Below are positions 9,160 through 17,867 of a DNA stretch of 43,471 bases, piece by piece. This DNA comes from Bacteroidota bacterium (GTDB lineage: Bacteria > Bacteroidota > Bacteroidia > Bacteroidales > Cfx3-03). Position numbers and translations under genes: made by a program. Below the pieces are notes generated by a model. The model saw only the letters and a list, made by a program, of their open reading frames with translations, did not search any database and had not been told where the DNA came from. The stretch is from positions 1,406,190 through 1,449,660 of the forward strand of contig JACAUB010000001.1 in NCBI GenBank assembly GCA_013390605.1, read 5' to 3'. Position 1 is the first letter of the stretch. Each line of letters begins with the position of its first letter.

Positions 9160-9243
9160 AAATAATTTTCAGATTAAAGTCTGATAGGACTCGCATGTTA
9201 AATTTACTACTGCGTTTGTGTTTGTAAAACATGCTTGTTTCAT
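9160..9243. repeat. 84-bp dispersed noncoding repeat, copy 1
   Basis: Aligned by eye without gaps to 29552-29635: 71 of 84 positions match. The best conserved parts are GATTAAAGTCTGAT near the left end and TTGTAAAACATGCT near the right. In this copy GCATGTT (9193-9199) and AACATGC (9228-9234) are complementary and could close a hairpin. It lies between the sigma and anti-sigma genes. No coding frame or IS similarity recognised. Confidence 0.75.
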
Positions 9244-9423
9244 AGTACCAAGTTGATATTAATAGACCTGTAGATTAGGGCGAAAAATGATTAATTTACG
9301 CTAACTCAACTTTTCATTTTTATCGGATACAATCATTTTTATGTGTCTGCCATGTTTCAAGTTTCTGAAAATCAATATGTTTTATATTTATCAATAAATG
9401 TTAAATAATTATTAATTTTTTCA
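9244..9423. other. AT-rich leader region upstream of the anti-sigma gene
   Basis: No gene, tRNA or strong terminator seen. The segment probably holds upstream promoter sequence for the FecR gene. Confidence 0.4.
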
Positions 9424-9449
9424 TGGGGGGAGTGCCCTTTTTGTGTGCC
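9424..9449 (+). promoter_or_regulatory. Candidate ECF-dependent promoter of the anti-sigma gene
   Basis: A G6 run is followed by GTGCC, a T-rich spacer and a second GTGCC (9432-9436 and 9445-9449, 13 bases apart), ending 23 bases before the FecR ATG. G-rich and GTC-like boxes around a T-rich spacer upstream of FecR genes are compatible with an ECF sigma promoter, but this rests on position and my recollection of similar loci, not on a computed motif. Confidence 0.35.
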
Positions 9450-9472
9450 ATTAGGATTAAACGCGAAAGAGT

Positions 9473-10588
9473 ATGAGAAGAATTCCCTGGTTATTATTAG
9501 ATAAACACTTCAAGGGTCTTTTAACGGATAGGGATCAAGAGGAATTTGCTTTATGGATAAAGAGATCTCCTGAAAATCAGTTGATAGTTGATGAGATTGA
9601 GGCTGATATGAAAAACGGATTATCTTTTCCTGGCGATTTCTATTCGGATAAGCAATCATCGTGGCGCAGGATTCGAGGAAGTATAAAAGTACATGAGCGA
9701 TCAGGTAAATCATTGATGCTCATCTATCGTACGGTAGCTGCAGTTGCTATTCCTCTTTTATTGGTTGGTTTTTCAGGTGGTTGGTTCTGGAAAGAAAAAG
9801 CTCAATTTAACACGGCAGATTCTGCATATACAGTAATTATATCACCCAAAGGTCAACGCACTCAAATCATTTTACCGGATAATAGTAAGGTATGGTTGAA
9901 TTCAAATACTACCATTAAATACCCTTCTACTTTTAATCAAAAAAATCGTACTGTCTATATAGACGGTGAGGCTTATTTTGATGTTACTCATAATCAGGCA
10001 AAACCTTTTATTGTGAATACATCGCTGTTTAATATTAAAGTTTACGGTACCAGCTTTAATGTATGTGCTTATAAAGGCGATAATACGATTGAAACTACAC
10101 TTGTAAAAGGAAAAATAAGCATCAACGGATTAAATATTAAAGGGAAAAAGGGAGGCGAAATTATCCTCATGCCTAATGAAACTTTTAAGTTTATCAAGAA
10201 TGAGCAGCTCGTTCAAAGTGAGATAAACAAAGAGATAAAGGAAGTATCATCTGCATCATCAAATGCAAAACTTTCATCAGTAAGTGTTTCTTCACTCCCC
10301 ACAATACCTCAGGCTATTGTGGCTCGTAATATAGATGTTGAGCCTATTATTGGATGGAAAGAGGGAAAATTATTCTTTGATAATGAGAGTTTTGAAAGCC
10401 TTGCCACAAAATTTGAACGTCGTTATGATGTAAAAATCTATTTTGAAGATAATAAAGTTACCCGTTTAAAATATACAGGCGTATTTGAAAAGGAAAATAT
10501 CAACCAGGCACTTGATGCACTGAAGCTTACCACTCCTTTTGAATATAAAATGAATTTAAAAGAAATCTACATAAGTTATAAAAAATAA
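9473..10588 (+). CDS. FecR-family anti-sigma factor
   Basis: Inner-membrane anti-sigma protein that holds the ECF sigma factor and senses the state of the SusC partner through its periplasmic part. It has 371 residues: a cytoplasmic N-terminus (1-80), one transmembrane helix (about 81-104), a FecR domain (about 118-215, with ILPDNSKVWLNSNTTIKYPS and VYIDGEAYFDVT) and a C-terminal DUF4974-like domain (about 305-371, with FDNESFESLATKFERRYDVK). It precedes a SusC that carries an STN domain, the usual trans-envelope signalling trio with the sigma factor upstream. Confidence 0.94.
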   Translation: MRRIPWLLLDKHFKGLLTDRDQEEFALWIKRSPENQLIVDEIEADMKNGLSFPGDFYSDKQSSWRRIRGSIKVHERSGKSLMLIYRTVAAVAIPLLLVGFSGGWFWKEKAQFNTADSAYTVIISPKGQRTQIILPDNSKVWLNSNTTIKYPSTFNQKNRTVYIDGEAYFDVTHNQAKPFIVNTSLFNIKVYGTSFNVCAYKGDNTIETTLVKGKISINGLNIKGKKGGEIILMPNETFKFIKNEQLVQSEINKEIKEVSSASSNAKLSSVSVSSLPTIPQAIVARNIDVEPIIGWKEGKLFFDNESFESLATKFERRYDVKIYFEDNKVTRLKYTGVFEKENINQALDALKLTTPFEYKMNLKEIYISYKK

Positions 10589-10645
10589 CCAGGTTATTCA
10601 TCTAAAAAAGAAGGATTATGACATAAAATTACACACAAAAAAACA

Positions 10646-10668
10646 GGGGAAATAATAGTTATCTCCCC
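10646..10668 (+). terminator. Hairpin between the FecR and SusC genes
   Basis: GGGGAAATAA (10646-10655) pairs with TTATCTCCCC (10659-10668) around a TAG loop, 10 bp with one A-C mismatch. No T run follows, so it may be a weak terminator, an attenuator or an mRNA-stabilising stem at the boundary between regulator and transporter genes. Confidence 0.5.
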
Positions 10669-10738
10669 CGTTCTGAAACTGCTTTGTAAATGTTGAGACC
10701 ATTTACAGATTGCACTTAAGTTTCACCTTCGCTTTGGG

Positions 10739-10766
10739 TTAATCAAGCATCGCATGCTTTAATTAA
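10739..10766 (+). promoter_or_regulatory. Palindromic hairpin in the SusC leader
   Basis: AAGCAT (10745-10750) and ATGCTT (10754-10759) close a CGC loop, and the flanking TTAAT/ATTAA bases extend the pairing with a small bulge. It sits 25 bases before the SusC ATG and could be an operator or a leader structure. Confidence 0.4.
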
Positions 10767-10791
10767 TGGTTTAACTTAATTACACAAAGTT

Positions 10792-13700
10792 ATGAAAAAT
10801 GATTACACCATTACGGTGGCAGGGCGTTCTTTTCCCTGTTTTAAAAAAATCCTGATAATCATGAAGTTAATTACCTTTTTTCTGATTGTAGGTTTGATGC
10901 AGGTATCCGCAGCTGCATATTCTCAATATCTAAGAGTTGAATTTCCTCAAAAAAATATTTCAGTAAAAGATGTTTTATTGACTATTGAGAAAAATTCGAA
11001 CTATAAATTTCTCTACCGAAATGACCAGATGGATGTTAACCGGATGGTTGAAGTAGAATCTTCATCTAAAACATTGGACAATATCATGGCTCAGGTTTTA
11101 GATAAGACAAATCTGGGTTATAAAATTTTGGAAAATAACCTGGTAGTAATCACCCCTGAACAACAAAAGATCTTTGTTAAGGGTGTTGTTAAAGATGACA
11201 GAGGAAACACACTTCCCGGTGTTACGATTGCTGTTAAAGGAACCAATAAAGTTGCCATAACAGATGCAAATGGAAATTTTTCTGTTCAGGTAACACCTTC
11301 TGATAAAATTTTAGTCTTTTCATTTATTGGGATGAAAAAACTAGAAGTTGCGATTGATAAACAAGCCTTTATTAATGTGACACTTTACAGCGAAACATCT
11401 ACATTGGATGAAGTAGTAATTGTAGGTTATGGTGCACAAAAGAAAGTAAACCTTACCGGTGCCGTTTCTGCAGTTAAAATTGATGAAAAACTTGCAAGTC
11501 GTGCGTTGACAAATGTATCGTCTGGTATGTCGGGCTTAATTCCTGGTTTAGCAGTAACACAATCATCAGGTATGGCCGGTAACGACCAGGCTAGTATGCT
11601 TATTCGTGGTCTTGGTACTGTAAACTCAGCATCACCTTTGGTCGTTGTGGATGGAATGCCTGATGTTGATATCAACCGTATTAACATGAACGATGTTGAA
11701 AGCATTTCTGTTTTGAAAGATGCTGCTTCATCTGCTGTATATGGTTCACGTGCTGCTAACGGCGTTATCCTGATCACAACAAAATCAGGTAAAGGACAAG
11801 GAAAAACAAGTATCCAGTTCTCAAGTTCATTAGCTACAGAAGTTCCGGCCAAAGCATATGATTTTATGGCTGATTATCCAAGAGCGTTAACATTAGAGCA
11901 ACGTGCTGCATCTGTAAGTACGCTTCGTTCTAATTTACAATACAAGGATGGTACTATTGATCAGTGGTTGGCTTTGGGTATGATAAATCCTTTGCAGTAT
12001 CCTAATACGGATTGGTGGAAAATCATTATGCGTACAGGTTCTGTTCAAAACTACAACCTCTCTGCTTCAGGAAGTAATGATAAATCAAACTTCTTTATCT
12101 CAGGTGGTGTGATGGACCAGAAGGGTCTACAGATTAATAATAATTATACACGGTATAACACCCGTTTTACGTATGATTATAAACTCAAAAGCAACATGAA
12201 CGTTGGTGTTAAGTTTGCCGGTAACTGGACTAAATACACCTATTTTTATGCTCAGGGATTTACAGATCCTGCTTCAACGAATACAGCCGGATACGATATG
12301 CAATATGCAATTGCAGGTATCACTCCTTATGATCCTATTACAGGTAATTATGGTGGTGTTATGGCTTATAGTGAAGATCCTCAGGCCTATAATCCATATA
12401 CCTATTACATCAACAACCTAAATTATCAGAACCGTCAGGAAGCTAATACCAGTATGTATGGTGATTGGACCCCGATTAAGGGTTTAACTGCACGTGTTGA
12501 ATATGCATTGAATTATTACAATCAATTTCAATGGAGTGCTCCTACACCAAATACAGCCTACAACTTCCAGACAAATGCTTTCGGATCTCGTGTATATGTT
12601 GGTGCAAATGCAGGTATCAGCAATGCAACAAATACCGGATATAAAACACAGTTGAACGGTAGTTTGAACTATCATACAACACTTGCAAAGCATCATGAAT
12701 TAAACGCATTGTTTGTATATAGCGAAGAGTATTGGTATGATCGTTATGAAGCTGCTTCACGTAATGACCGTTTATATCCTTCACTACATGAAATTGATGC
12801 TGCATTGACAACAATTCAATCAACGGCAGGTAACTCAAATACGGAAGGTCTTCGTTCATATATTGGTCGTTTAAATTACACTGCATACGATAAGTATCTG
12901 GTTGAAGTAAACACTCGTTATGATGGTTCTTCTAAATTCCTTCCCGGTCACCAATTTGGTTTGTTCCCTTCGGCAGCTTTAGGATGGCGTTTCACACAGG
13001 AAGATTTTGTTAAGCGATATACTGAAAGCTGGTTAAGCAGTGGTAAATTACGTTTATCATATGGTAGCTTAGGAAATAATAGTGGTGTTGGTCGTTACGA
13101 GCAACAACCTACATTGGGTGCCAGTGCTTATATGACCGGCGGAACGATTGTTAATGGTTTTATAAGTCAGAAAATGACAAACCAGTCTCTATCATGGGAA
13201 ACAACTACCGTATTTAATGCCGGTTTGGATCTGGGATTCCTTAAAAGCCGCCTTACTACTGAAATTGATTATTATGATCGTTTGACTTCTGGAATGAACC
13301 AACCTTCTTCAATATCAAACCTTATTTCGGGTGCTTATATTGCCCCACGTGTAAACATTGGTAACCTTCGTAACAGAGGTATTGAAGCCAATATTACGTG
13401 GAAAGATAAAGCTGGTGAGTTTAATTACATGTTTAATCTAAACGCTTCATATAACAGAACACAACTTGAAAGTTGGAGCGGATATTTAGATAGAGGATAT
13501 ACATTCCTGAATATGCCTTATCATTTTGTATATGGATATCAGGATGCCGGTATTGCTAAGACATGGCAGGCTGTTTACAATGCAACTCCACAAGGTGCAT
13601 CACCGGGTGATCTTCTTTTAAAAGACATAAATGGTGATGGTCGTATCGATGGTAATGATCAGGTAGCTAATGCAGATGCTCAACGTGACAGGCCTACTAC

Positions 13701-14166
13701 AAACTTTGGTTTTAACGCCAGTTGTTCATGGAGAGGTTTCGATTTGACTGTCTTGTTTCAAGGTGCTGCAGGTCGTAAAGATTATTGGCTGAATAGTTAT
13801 AACACAACAAATATTCCACAAACTCGCTATGCTTCAAGTTGGACACAATGGGAAAACCCATGGTCAGTATCCAATCCTAATGGGATATGGCCACGTTTAG
13901 CCGGTCTTGGAAATAATGTTACAACAACAAGTTTCTGGTTGGACGATTTGAGTTATATCCGTTTGAAGAATATTCAACTTGGTTATAACATGCCAAAAAA
14001 ATGGATGAAAAGAATAGGTGTTGAAAATGTACGTATCTATGCTACAGGTGAGAACTTATTAACATTAACTAAATTTCGTGGTCTTGATCCTGAACGGATA
14101 GGAAATGCTAGTGACATGTATCCTTTGAATAAGTCGTTCTCGATTGGTATTAACGTTGGACTATAA
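10792..14166 (+). CDS. SusC/RagA-type TonB-dependent transporter with STN signalling domain
   Basis: Outer-membrane beta-barrel that imports oligosaccharides with TonB energy. It has 1124 residues. A long N-terminus with a hydrophobic signal segment (about 17-44) precedes an STN domain (about 47-120, with KNISVKDVLLTIEKNSNYKF). Next come a carboxypeptidase-D-like repeat (about 127-200, GVVKDDRGNTLPGVTIAVKG), the TonB box region DEVVIVGYG (206-214), the plug (about 215-335, PLVVVDGMP and NDVESISVLKDAASSAVYG) and the barrel ending in a C-terminal beta strand. The STN domain is what FecR-coupled transporters use for signalling, agreeing with the sigma/FecR genes upstream. The 10792 start is preferred to the ATG at 10861 because STN-type SusCs usually have this extended leader. 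Confidence 0.96.
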   Translation: MKNDYTITVAGRSFPCFKKILIIMKLITFFLIVGLMQVSAAAYSQYLRVEFPQKNISVKDVLLTIEKNSNYKFLYRNDQMDVNRMVEVESSSKTLDNIMAQVLDKTNLGYKILENNLVVITPEQQKIFVKGVVKDDRGNTLPGVTIAVKGTNKVAITDANGNFSVQVTPSDKILVFSFIGMKKLEVAIDKQAFINVTLYSETSTLDEVVIVGYGAQKKVNLTGAVSAVKIDEKLASRALTNVSSGMSGLIPGLAVTQSSGMAGNDQASMLIRGLGTVNSASPLVVVDGMPDVDINRINMNDVESISVLKDAASSAVYGSRAANGVILITTKSGKGQGKTSIQFSSSLATEVPAKAYDFMADYPRALTLEQRAASVSTLRSNLQYKDGTIDQWLALGMINPLQYPNTDWWKIIMRTGSVQNYNLSASGSNDKSNFFISGGVMDQKGLQINNNYTRYNTRFTYDYKLKSNMNVGVKFAGNWTKYTYFYAQGFTDPASTNTAGYDMQYAIAGITPYDPITGNYGGVMAYSEDPQAYNPYTYYINNLNYQNRQEANTSMYGDWTPIKGLTARVEYALNYYNQFQWSAPTPNTAYNFQTNAFGSRVYVGANAGISNATNTGYKTQLNGSLNYHTTLAKHHELNALFVYSEEYWYDRYEAASRNDRLYPSLHEIDAALTTIQSTAGNSNTEGLRSYIGRLNYTAYDKYLVEVNTRYDGSSKFLPGHQFGLFPSAALGWRFTQEDFVKRYTESWLSSGKLRLSYGSLGNNSGVGRYEQQPTLGASAYMTGGTIVNGFISQKMTNQSLSWETTTVFNAGLDLGFLKSRLTTEIDYYDRLTSGMNQPSSISNLISGAYIAPRVNIGNLRNRGIEANITWKDKAGEFNYMFNLNASYNRTQLESWSGYLDRGYTFLNMPYHFVYGYQDAGIAKTWQAVYNATPQGASPGDLLLKDINGDGRIDGNDQVANADAQRDRPTTNFGFNASCSWRGFDLTVLFQGAAGRKDYWLNSYNTTNIPQTRYASSWTQWENPWSVSNPNGIWPRLAGLGNNVTTTSFWLDDLSYIRLKNIQLGYNMPKKWMKRIGVENVRIYATGENLLTLTKFRGLDPERIGNASDMYPLNKSFSIGINVGL

Positions 14167-14179
14167 ACATGCTGGTATT

Positions 14180-16021
14180 ATGAAAAAAATAACTTTTAAA
14201 ATATTCGTCTATTCTGCTGTGGCAGGATTGACCCTTTTCGCAAGTTCGTGTACCAAAAATCTGCTTGATCAGAATCCTACTGTCGATTTGGCCTCAGCTT
14301 CTTTTTGGAATACCGAAGCTGATGCTACTACTGCTCTGATGGGAGCATACTCTTCAGTAAGACCTTTATTCGATCGCGACTATTATTTTGATGGTCAAGC
14401 TGAATATGTCAGGGTACGTGGAACAAGTACAACTTCTGGTAATCTCCGATTAGGTGATGCTTATAATGGCGGAAACTATAATCCTAATGGTTATGGTAGC
14501 AGCTTTGATAAAATGTACAGTTATCTTTATGGTGGTGTCAATCGTACAAACTATGTTATTGAGAATGTAAAGAAGATGCTTCCAAATGCTAAGCCATCTT
14601 CTGTTGCCAGTCTTGAGGCAATCATTGGAGAAGCTCGTCTTCTTCGTGGTATGGTTTATTTTCGCCTGATCTCTATGTGGGGTGATGTTCCTTATTTCAC
14701 AAAAATAGTTTATTCGGATGCTGAAGTTTCAAAACTATCACGTATGCCAATCGGACAGGTTAAAGATTCAATCTTAGCCGACTTTACGTATGCTTATGAT
14801 AAACTTCCTGTAAAAGCATCTGTATCGGGGCGTGCTGCTAAACCTGCTGCTCTTGCATTCAGAGGCAAACTTCAACTATACTGGGCATGTTGGAACAAGA
14901 ATGGCTGGCCTGAACTTGATACTTTCAAACCAGATGCTGCTGCTGCAACTGCTGCTTATACTGCTGCTGCTGCCGACTTTAAAGCTGTTATTGAAAATTA
15001 TGGCTTGACATTATTCCGTAATGGTGAACCCGGTGACTGGGGCACTATGGGAAATGCCGATGTGCTTCCAAATTATTTCTATCTCTTTATGCCGGTTGCT
15101 AATAATGATCCTGAATTAATTATGGCGTTTACGCATGGTGGTACAGGTACAAACCAGGGCGAAGAGTTAATGCGTGATGTTGCCGGACGTTCTCATGAAG
15201 GTTCACAATGCTGGGTAGCTCCTCGTTATGAAATAGCTGATAGATATCAGTCTACGATTACGGGTGACTTTGCTCCAAAATTGATTCCTACAAACCCAAC
15301 TACAGCAGGTGCCAGAACGAAACTCAATTCTGCCGTTAATCCTGCCAGTTATGCAAATCGTGATTATCGTATGAAATCGTCTATCATGTGGGATTATGAA
15401 ATGAGTGTGGGATTGGCTTCTTTGAAATCTACCGGTATGTGTCCGTTTATATACAAAACCTGGGCTTCTACTGTAACTATCAATGGTGTAAGTTATATTA
15501 CCTATAATACAGACGGATGTAATTCCGGATATGTATTCCGTAAGTTCTTACGTAACTATGCTGGTCAGGGACGTAGCGATGGTGATTATAGCTATCCTGT
15601 TATGCGTTTAGCGGATGTTTATCTGATGTATGCTGAAGCTACAAACGAAATCAACGGTCCTCAATCTGATGCCATTGCATTGGTTAATAAAATTCGTCAT
15701 CGTGGTAATTTACCTCCTTTGGCTGCTGCAAAAACAGCCGATAAGGCAACATTCTTTTCAGCTATAGAGCAGGAACGTATTGTTGAGTTATTTGGTGAAG
15801 GACAAAGAAGCTTTGACCTTCGTCGTTGGAGAGCTATCGAAAGAGTTTGGTGTCCACCTTATGGTGCCGGTGTATGGCGTATTGATACAAATGGTGCAAA
15901 CCAGAGTCAATACTTCCTCAACACTACAGAGTTAGCATATCAACAATGTTATATTTTCAGAATTCCGCCAAGTGAACGTAACAGGAATTCGAATCTGACT
16001 CAGAACAAACCATGGTTGTAA
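14180..16021 (+). CDS. SusD/RagB-family glycan-binding lipoprotein
   Basis: Surface lipoprotein that forms the lid of the SusC transporter and captures oligosaccharide. It has 613 residues from the ATG at 14180, 14 bases after the SusC stop; an earlier in-frame ATG at 14144 inside SusC is unlikely. The signal peptide ends in a lipobox (FASSC, Cys24). Typical SusD blocks are DQNPTVDLASASFWNTEADA, GEARLLRGMVYFRLISMWGDVPY, YPVMRLADVYLMYAEATNE and ERIVELFGEGQRSFDLRRW. Ligand specificity cannot be read from these residues. Confidence 0.95.
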   Translation: MKKITFKIFVYSAVAGLTLFASSCTKNLLDQNPTVDLASASFWNTEADATTALMGAYSSVRPLFDRDYYFDGQAEYVRVRGTSTTSGNLRLGDAYNGGNYNPNGYGSSFDKMYSYLYGGVNRTNYVIENVKKMLPNAKPSSVASLEAIIGEARLLRGMVYFRLISMWGDVPYFTKIVYSDAEVSKLSRMPIGQVKDSILADFTYAYDKLPVKASVSGRAAKPAALAFRGKLQLYWACWNKNGWPELDTFKPDAAAATAAYTAAAADFKAVIENYGLTLFRNGEPGDWGTMGNADVLPNYFYLFMPVANNDPELIMAFTHGGTGTNQGEELMRDVAGRSHEGSQCWVAPRYEIADRYQSTITGDFAPKLIPTNPTTAGARTKLNSAVNPASYANRDYRMKSSIMWDYEMSVGLASLKSTGMCPFIYKTWASTVTINGVSYITYNTDGCNSGYVFRKFLRNYAGQGRSDGDYSYPVMRLADVYLMYAEATNEINGPQSDAIALVNKIRHRGNLPPLAAAKTADKATFFSAIEQERIVELFGEGQRSFDLRRWRAIERVWCPPYGAGVWRIDTNGANQSQYFLNTTELAYQQCYIFRIPPSERNRNSNLTQNKPWL

Positions 16022-16064
16022 TTTCCTGAAAAGGATATTCATAAACATTAAAAAAAACATTGCA

Positions 16065-16475
16065 ATGAAAAAATATATTATAACATTAATATCGCTCTTC
16101 CTTATCACATTTGCATGGGTTAGATGTTCTAAGGATCTCCCTGTAGATTCAGATGGATTGTTGATTACAACCAGGGCGCAGTGCTATGTGAGTAATTTCG
16201 AATTATTGGGTGCAGACTTTCTGACAGTAAGGACCGCTGCAGCAGTAATTGATACTACGGCTCAGACAATTAATACTACAGTGTTTTATGGTACTGACCT
16301 TAAAAATCTTTATCCACAGTTTACACTGGTAACAGATGCTAAACTCGATCCAAAGATTACAGGTAAAACCGATTTCTCTGATTTAGCACATCCTAAACAG
16401 TGGACCGTGATCTCAGGAAACCGCAAGGTGAAAAAAACCTATACAGTGTATATTACAGTTCAACCTAAACCATAA
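16065..16475 (+). CDS. Small PUL lipoprotein, DUF5018-like
   Basis: A 136-residue exported protein after SusD, in the place where surface glycan-binding or accessory lipoproteins usually sit. A hydrophobic signal segment (4-20) is followed by Cys21; the residue before it is Arg (WVRC), an unusual lipobox. The C-terminal half (KITGKTDFSDLAHPKQWTVI, then KTYTVYITVQ) resembles the beta-sandwich repeat of DUF5018-type proteins. It is shorter than most, so it may be a single-domain version. Function unknown, probably extracellular. Confidence 0.6.
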   Translation: MKKYIITLISLFLITFAWVRCSKDLPVDSDGLLITTRAQCYVSNFELLGADFLTVRTAAAVIDTTAQTINTTVFYGTDLKNLYPQFTLVTDAKLDPKITGKTDFSDLAHPKQWTVISGNRKVKKTYTVYITVQPKP

Positions 16476-16486
16476 AACATCCGATC

Positions 16487-17458
16487 ATGCAACTGAAATA
16501 TTTTAATATAATACTACTGGTGTTTTTTGTTCTCTCTTTTACTGCGTGTAAAAAGAGTGATGACACCAATCTGGTACTGAAAAACGATTGTATCAAGAGA
16601 ACACTTGGCCCCAATGTAGTTGGGTTAAACATTGAGTTTGCTTATGCAATGGCGCTGCCCAAAAGTGCTGGAAAAATAGTTTCTGCTCAGGTTGAAGCTT
16701 CTATTGCCGGTGCTCCAAGTACATATCTTGAAAACAGATCATTTTACACAAATGCAAGTGGGGTAGATGTTGGAATTGCTGTTGGCTCACCTTCTGTAAA
16801 TACGGATAATAAAACAGTGGTTACATTTACTAAGGATACCTGCGCTGCAACACTTCGGTATTTTTATACTGTTCCTGAGGCTGCCAGAGGTAAATCAGTT
16901 ACGTTCACTTTTTCTGCTACAGCAAGTAATGGTCAAACTGTAACTTATACAATGGGTCCTTATGCTTGTACAAAGATGGATATGAAACTGGATCAGGTTG
17001 GTGTTGATAACAAAGCTTGCTACTTCTCAATAGCCGATATGGCTTTTTATGATGCTGCAACAGCTGCTGCTAATGCTGCTAAGATTGATTTAGTATATCT
17101 CTATCGTCCAATAGCCGGCATAAATTTTAATTATGCACTCGTTTCACCTACTGCTACTGATTACCTTCCGGGAGTTACACTCCCTGCTGGATTAACAAAT
17201 AGCACAAAGATGGTGAAGACCTGGAATCTAAATGATTTCAATCTTGCTCGTCTTCAGTATGGTATATATATTGATGATGCTGACTTTCCTGCTGTTGATT
17301 TCACCAATGCGCCTAACTACGTTCTTAATTTAAAGGCACAAGCTGGCACTTGGGTAGAAACTGCTGATGGTAAGTACAGAGCTTATATCTATGTTAATTC
17401 TGTTACTCCTGCTACATCATCGATGACGGTTAGTATTAAACGTTACCAGATGAAATAA
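16487..17458 (+). CDS. DUF4466-like PUL lipoprotein
   Basis: A 323-residue surface lipoprotein: signal peptide with lipobox FTAC (Cys21), then the block NDCIKRTLGPNVVGLNIEFA, which I recognise as the conserved start of DUF4466 proteins found next to SusC/SusD in Bacteroidota. Later segments include TKDTCAATLRYFYTVPEAA and MGPYACTKMDMKLDQVG. Six cysteines beyond the lipobox are present. It starts 11 bases after the previous stop and ends the SusC operon just before a strong terminator. It may bind the target glycan at the surface; no enzymatic motif seen. Confidence 0.7.
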   Translation: MQLKYFNIILLVFFVLSFTACKKSDDTNLVLKNDCIKRTLGPNVVGLNIEFAYAMALPKSAGKIVSAQVEASIAGAPSTYLENRSFYTNASGVDVGIAVGSPSVNTDNKTVVTFTKDTCAATLRYFYTVPEAARGKSVTFTFSATASNGQTVTYTMGPYACTKMDMKLDQVGVDNKACYFSIADMAFYDAATAAANAAKIDLVYLYRPIAGINFNYALVSPTATDYLPGVTLPAGLTNSTKMVKTWNLNDFNLARLQYGIYIDDADFPAVDFTNAPNYVLNLKAQAGTWVETADGKYRAYIYVNSVTPATSSMTVSIKRYQMK

Positions 17459-17472
17459 AACATCGATTATTT

Positions 17473-17512
17473 AAAGCCATTGGGTCTATTTTTTCTGGCC
17501 CAATGGCTTTTT
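17473..17512 (+). terminator. Strong terminator ending the SusCD operon
   Basis: AAAGCCATTGGG (17473-17484) and CCCAATGGCTTT (17499-17510) pair perfectly over 12 bp around a 14-base loop, with further T residues after. It splits the PUL into a regulator/transport unit and an enzyme unit. Confidence 0.9.
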
Positions 17513-17867
17513 ACTTATCATCTCTTTTAGCATACTCTCCAGATAAAAGATACATCCCTTAATTTCTTTTATAAAATAATAAATCCTTTTTATTTGCTGT
17601 ATTGAAAGACAATCGTTTGTATTTTTCAATATTTGGCTAATCTCTTACTTTTAAGGTCTTTTACTTCAATCAGGCTGTTTTAATAATAACTTATTAAACT
17701 GCAATTACTATAATTCGTTATCAATAAAATTAAGGAATAAACAAGAAAATAATATTCTTTAAAAACATTACTATAAAACATTTATTCTCAATAACTACAT
17801 GCTAACGTTTCTAATGTATAACTGATAAATACCAGTCAACCCAACCTTTATTAAAAACAATACCGCA
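17513..17867. other. Intergenic region upstream of the lyase operon
   Basis: AT-rich, no gene seen. It holds an 8-bp inverted repeat, TATTGAAA (17600-17607) and TTTCAATA (17624-17631), with CGTTTGTA inside the 16-base spacer; that octamer also occurs in the 8442-8459 palindrome. Since a strong terminator precedes it, a promoter for the lyase genes must lie here, but I could not fix its boxes. Confidence 0.45.

Noticed and set aside
17459..17867. Further copy of the 84-bp repeat near ACATGCTAACGTTTC
   Set aside because: Only about 15 bases resemble the right end of the repeat, with a two-base insertion; the left part does not align.
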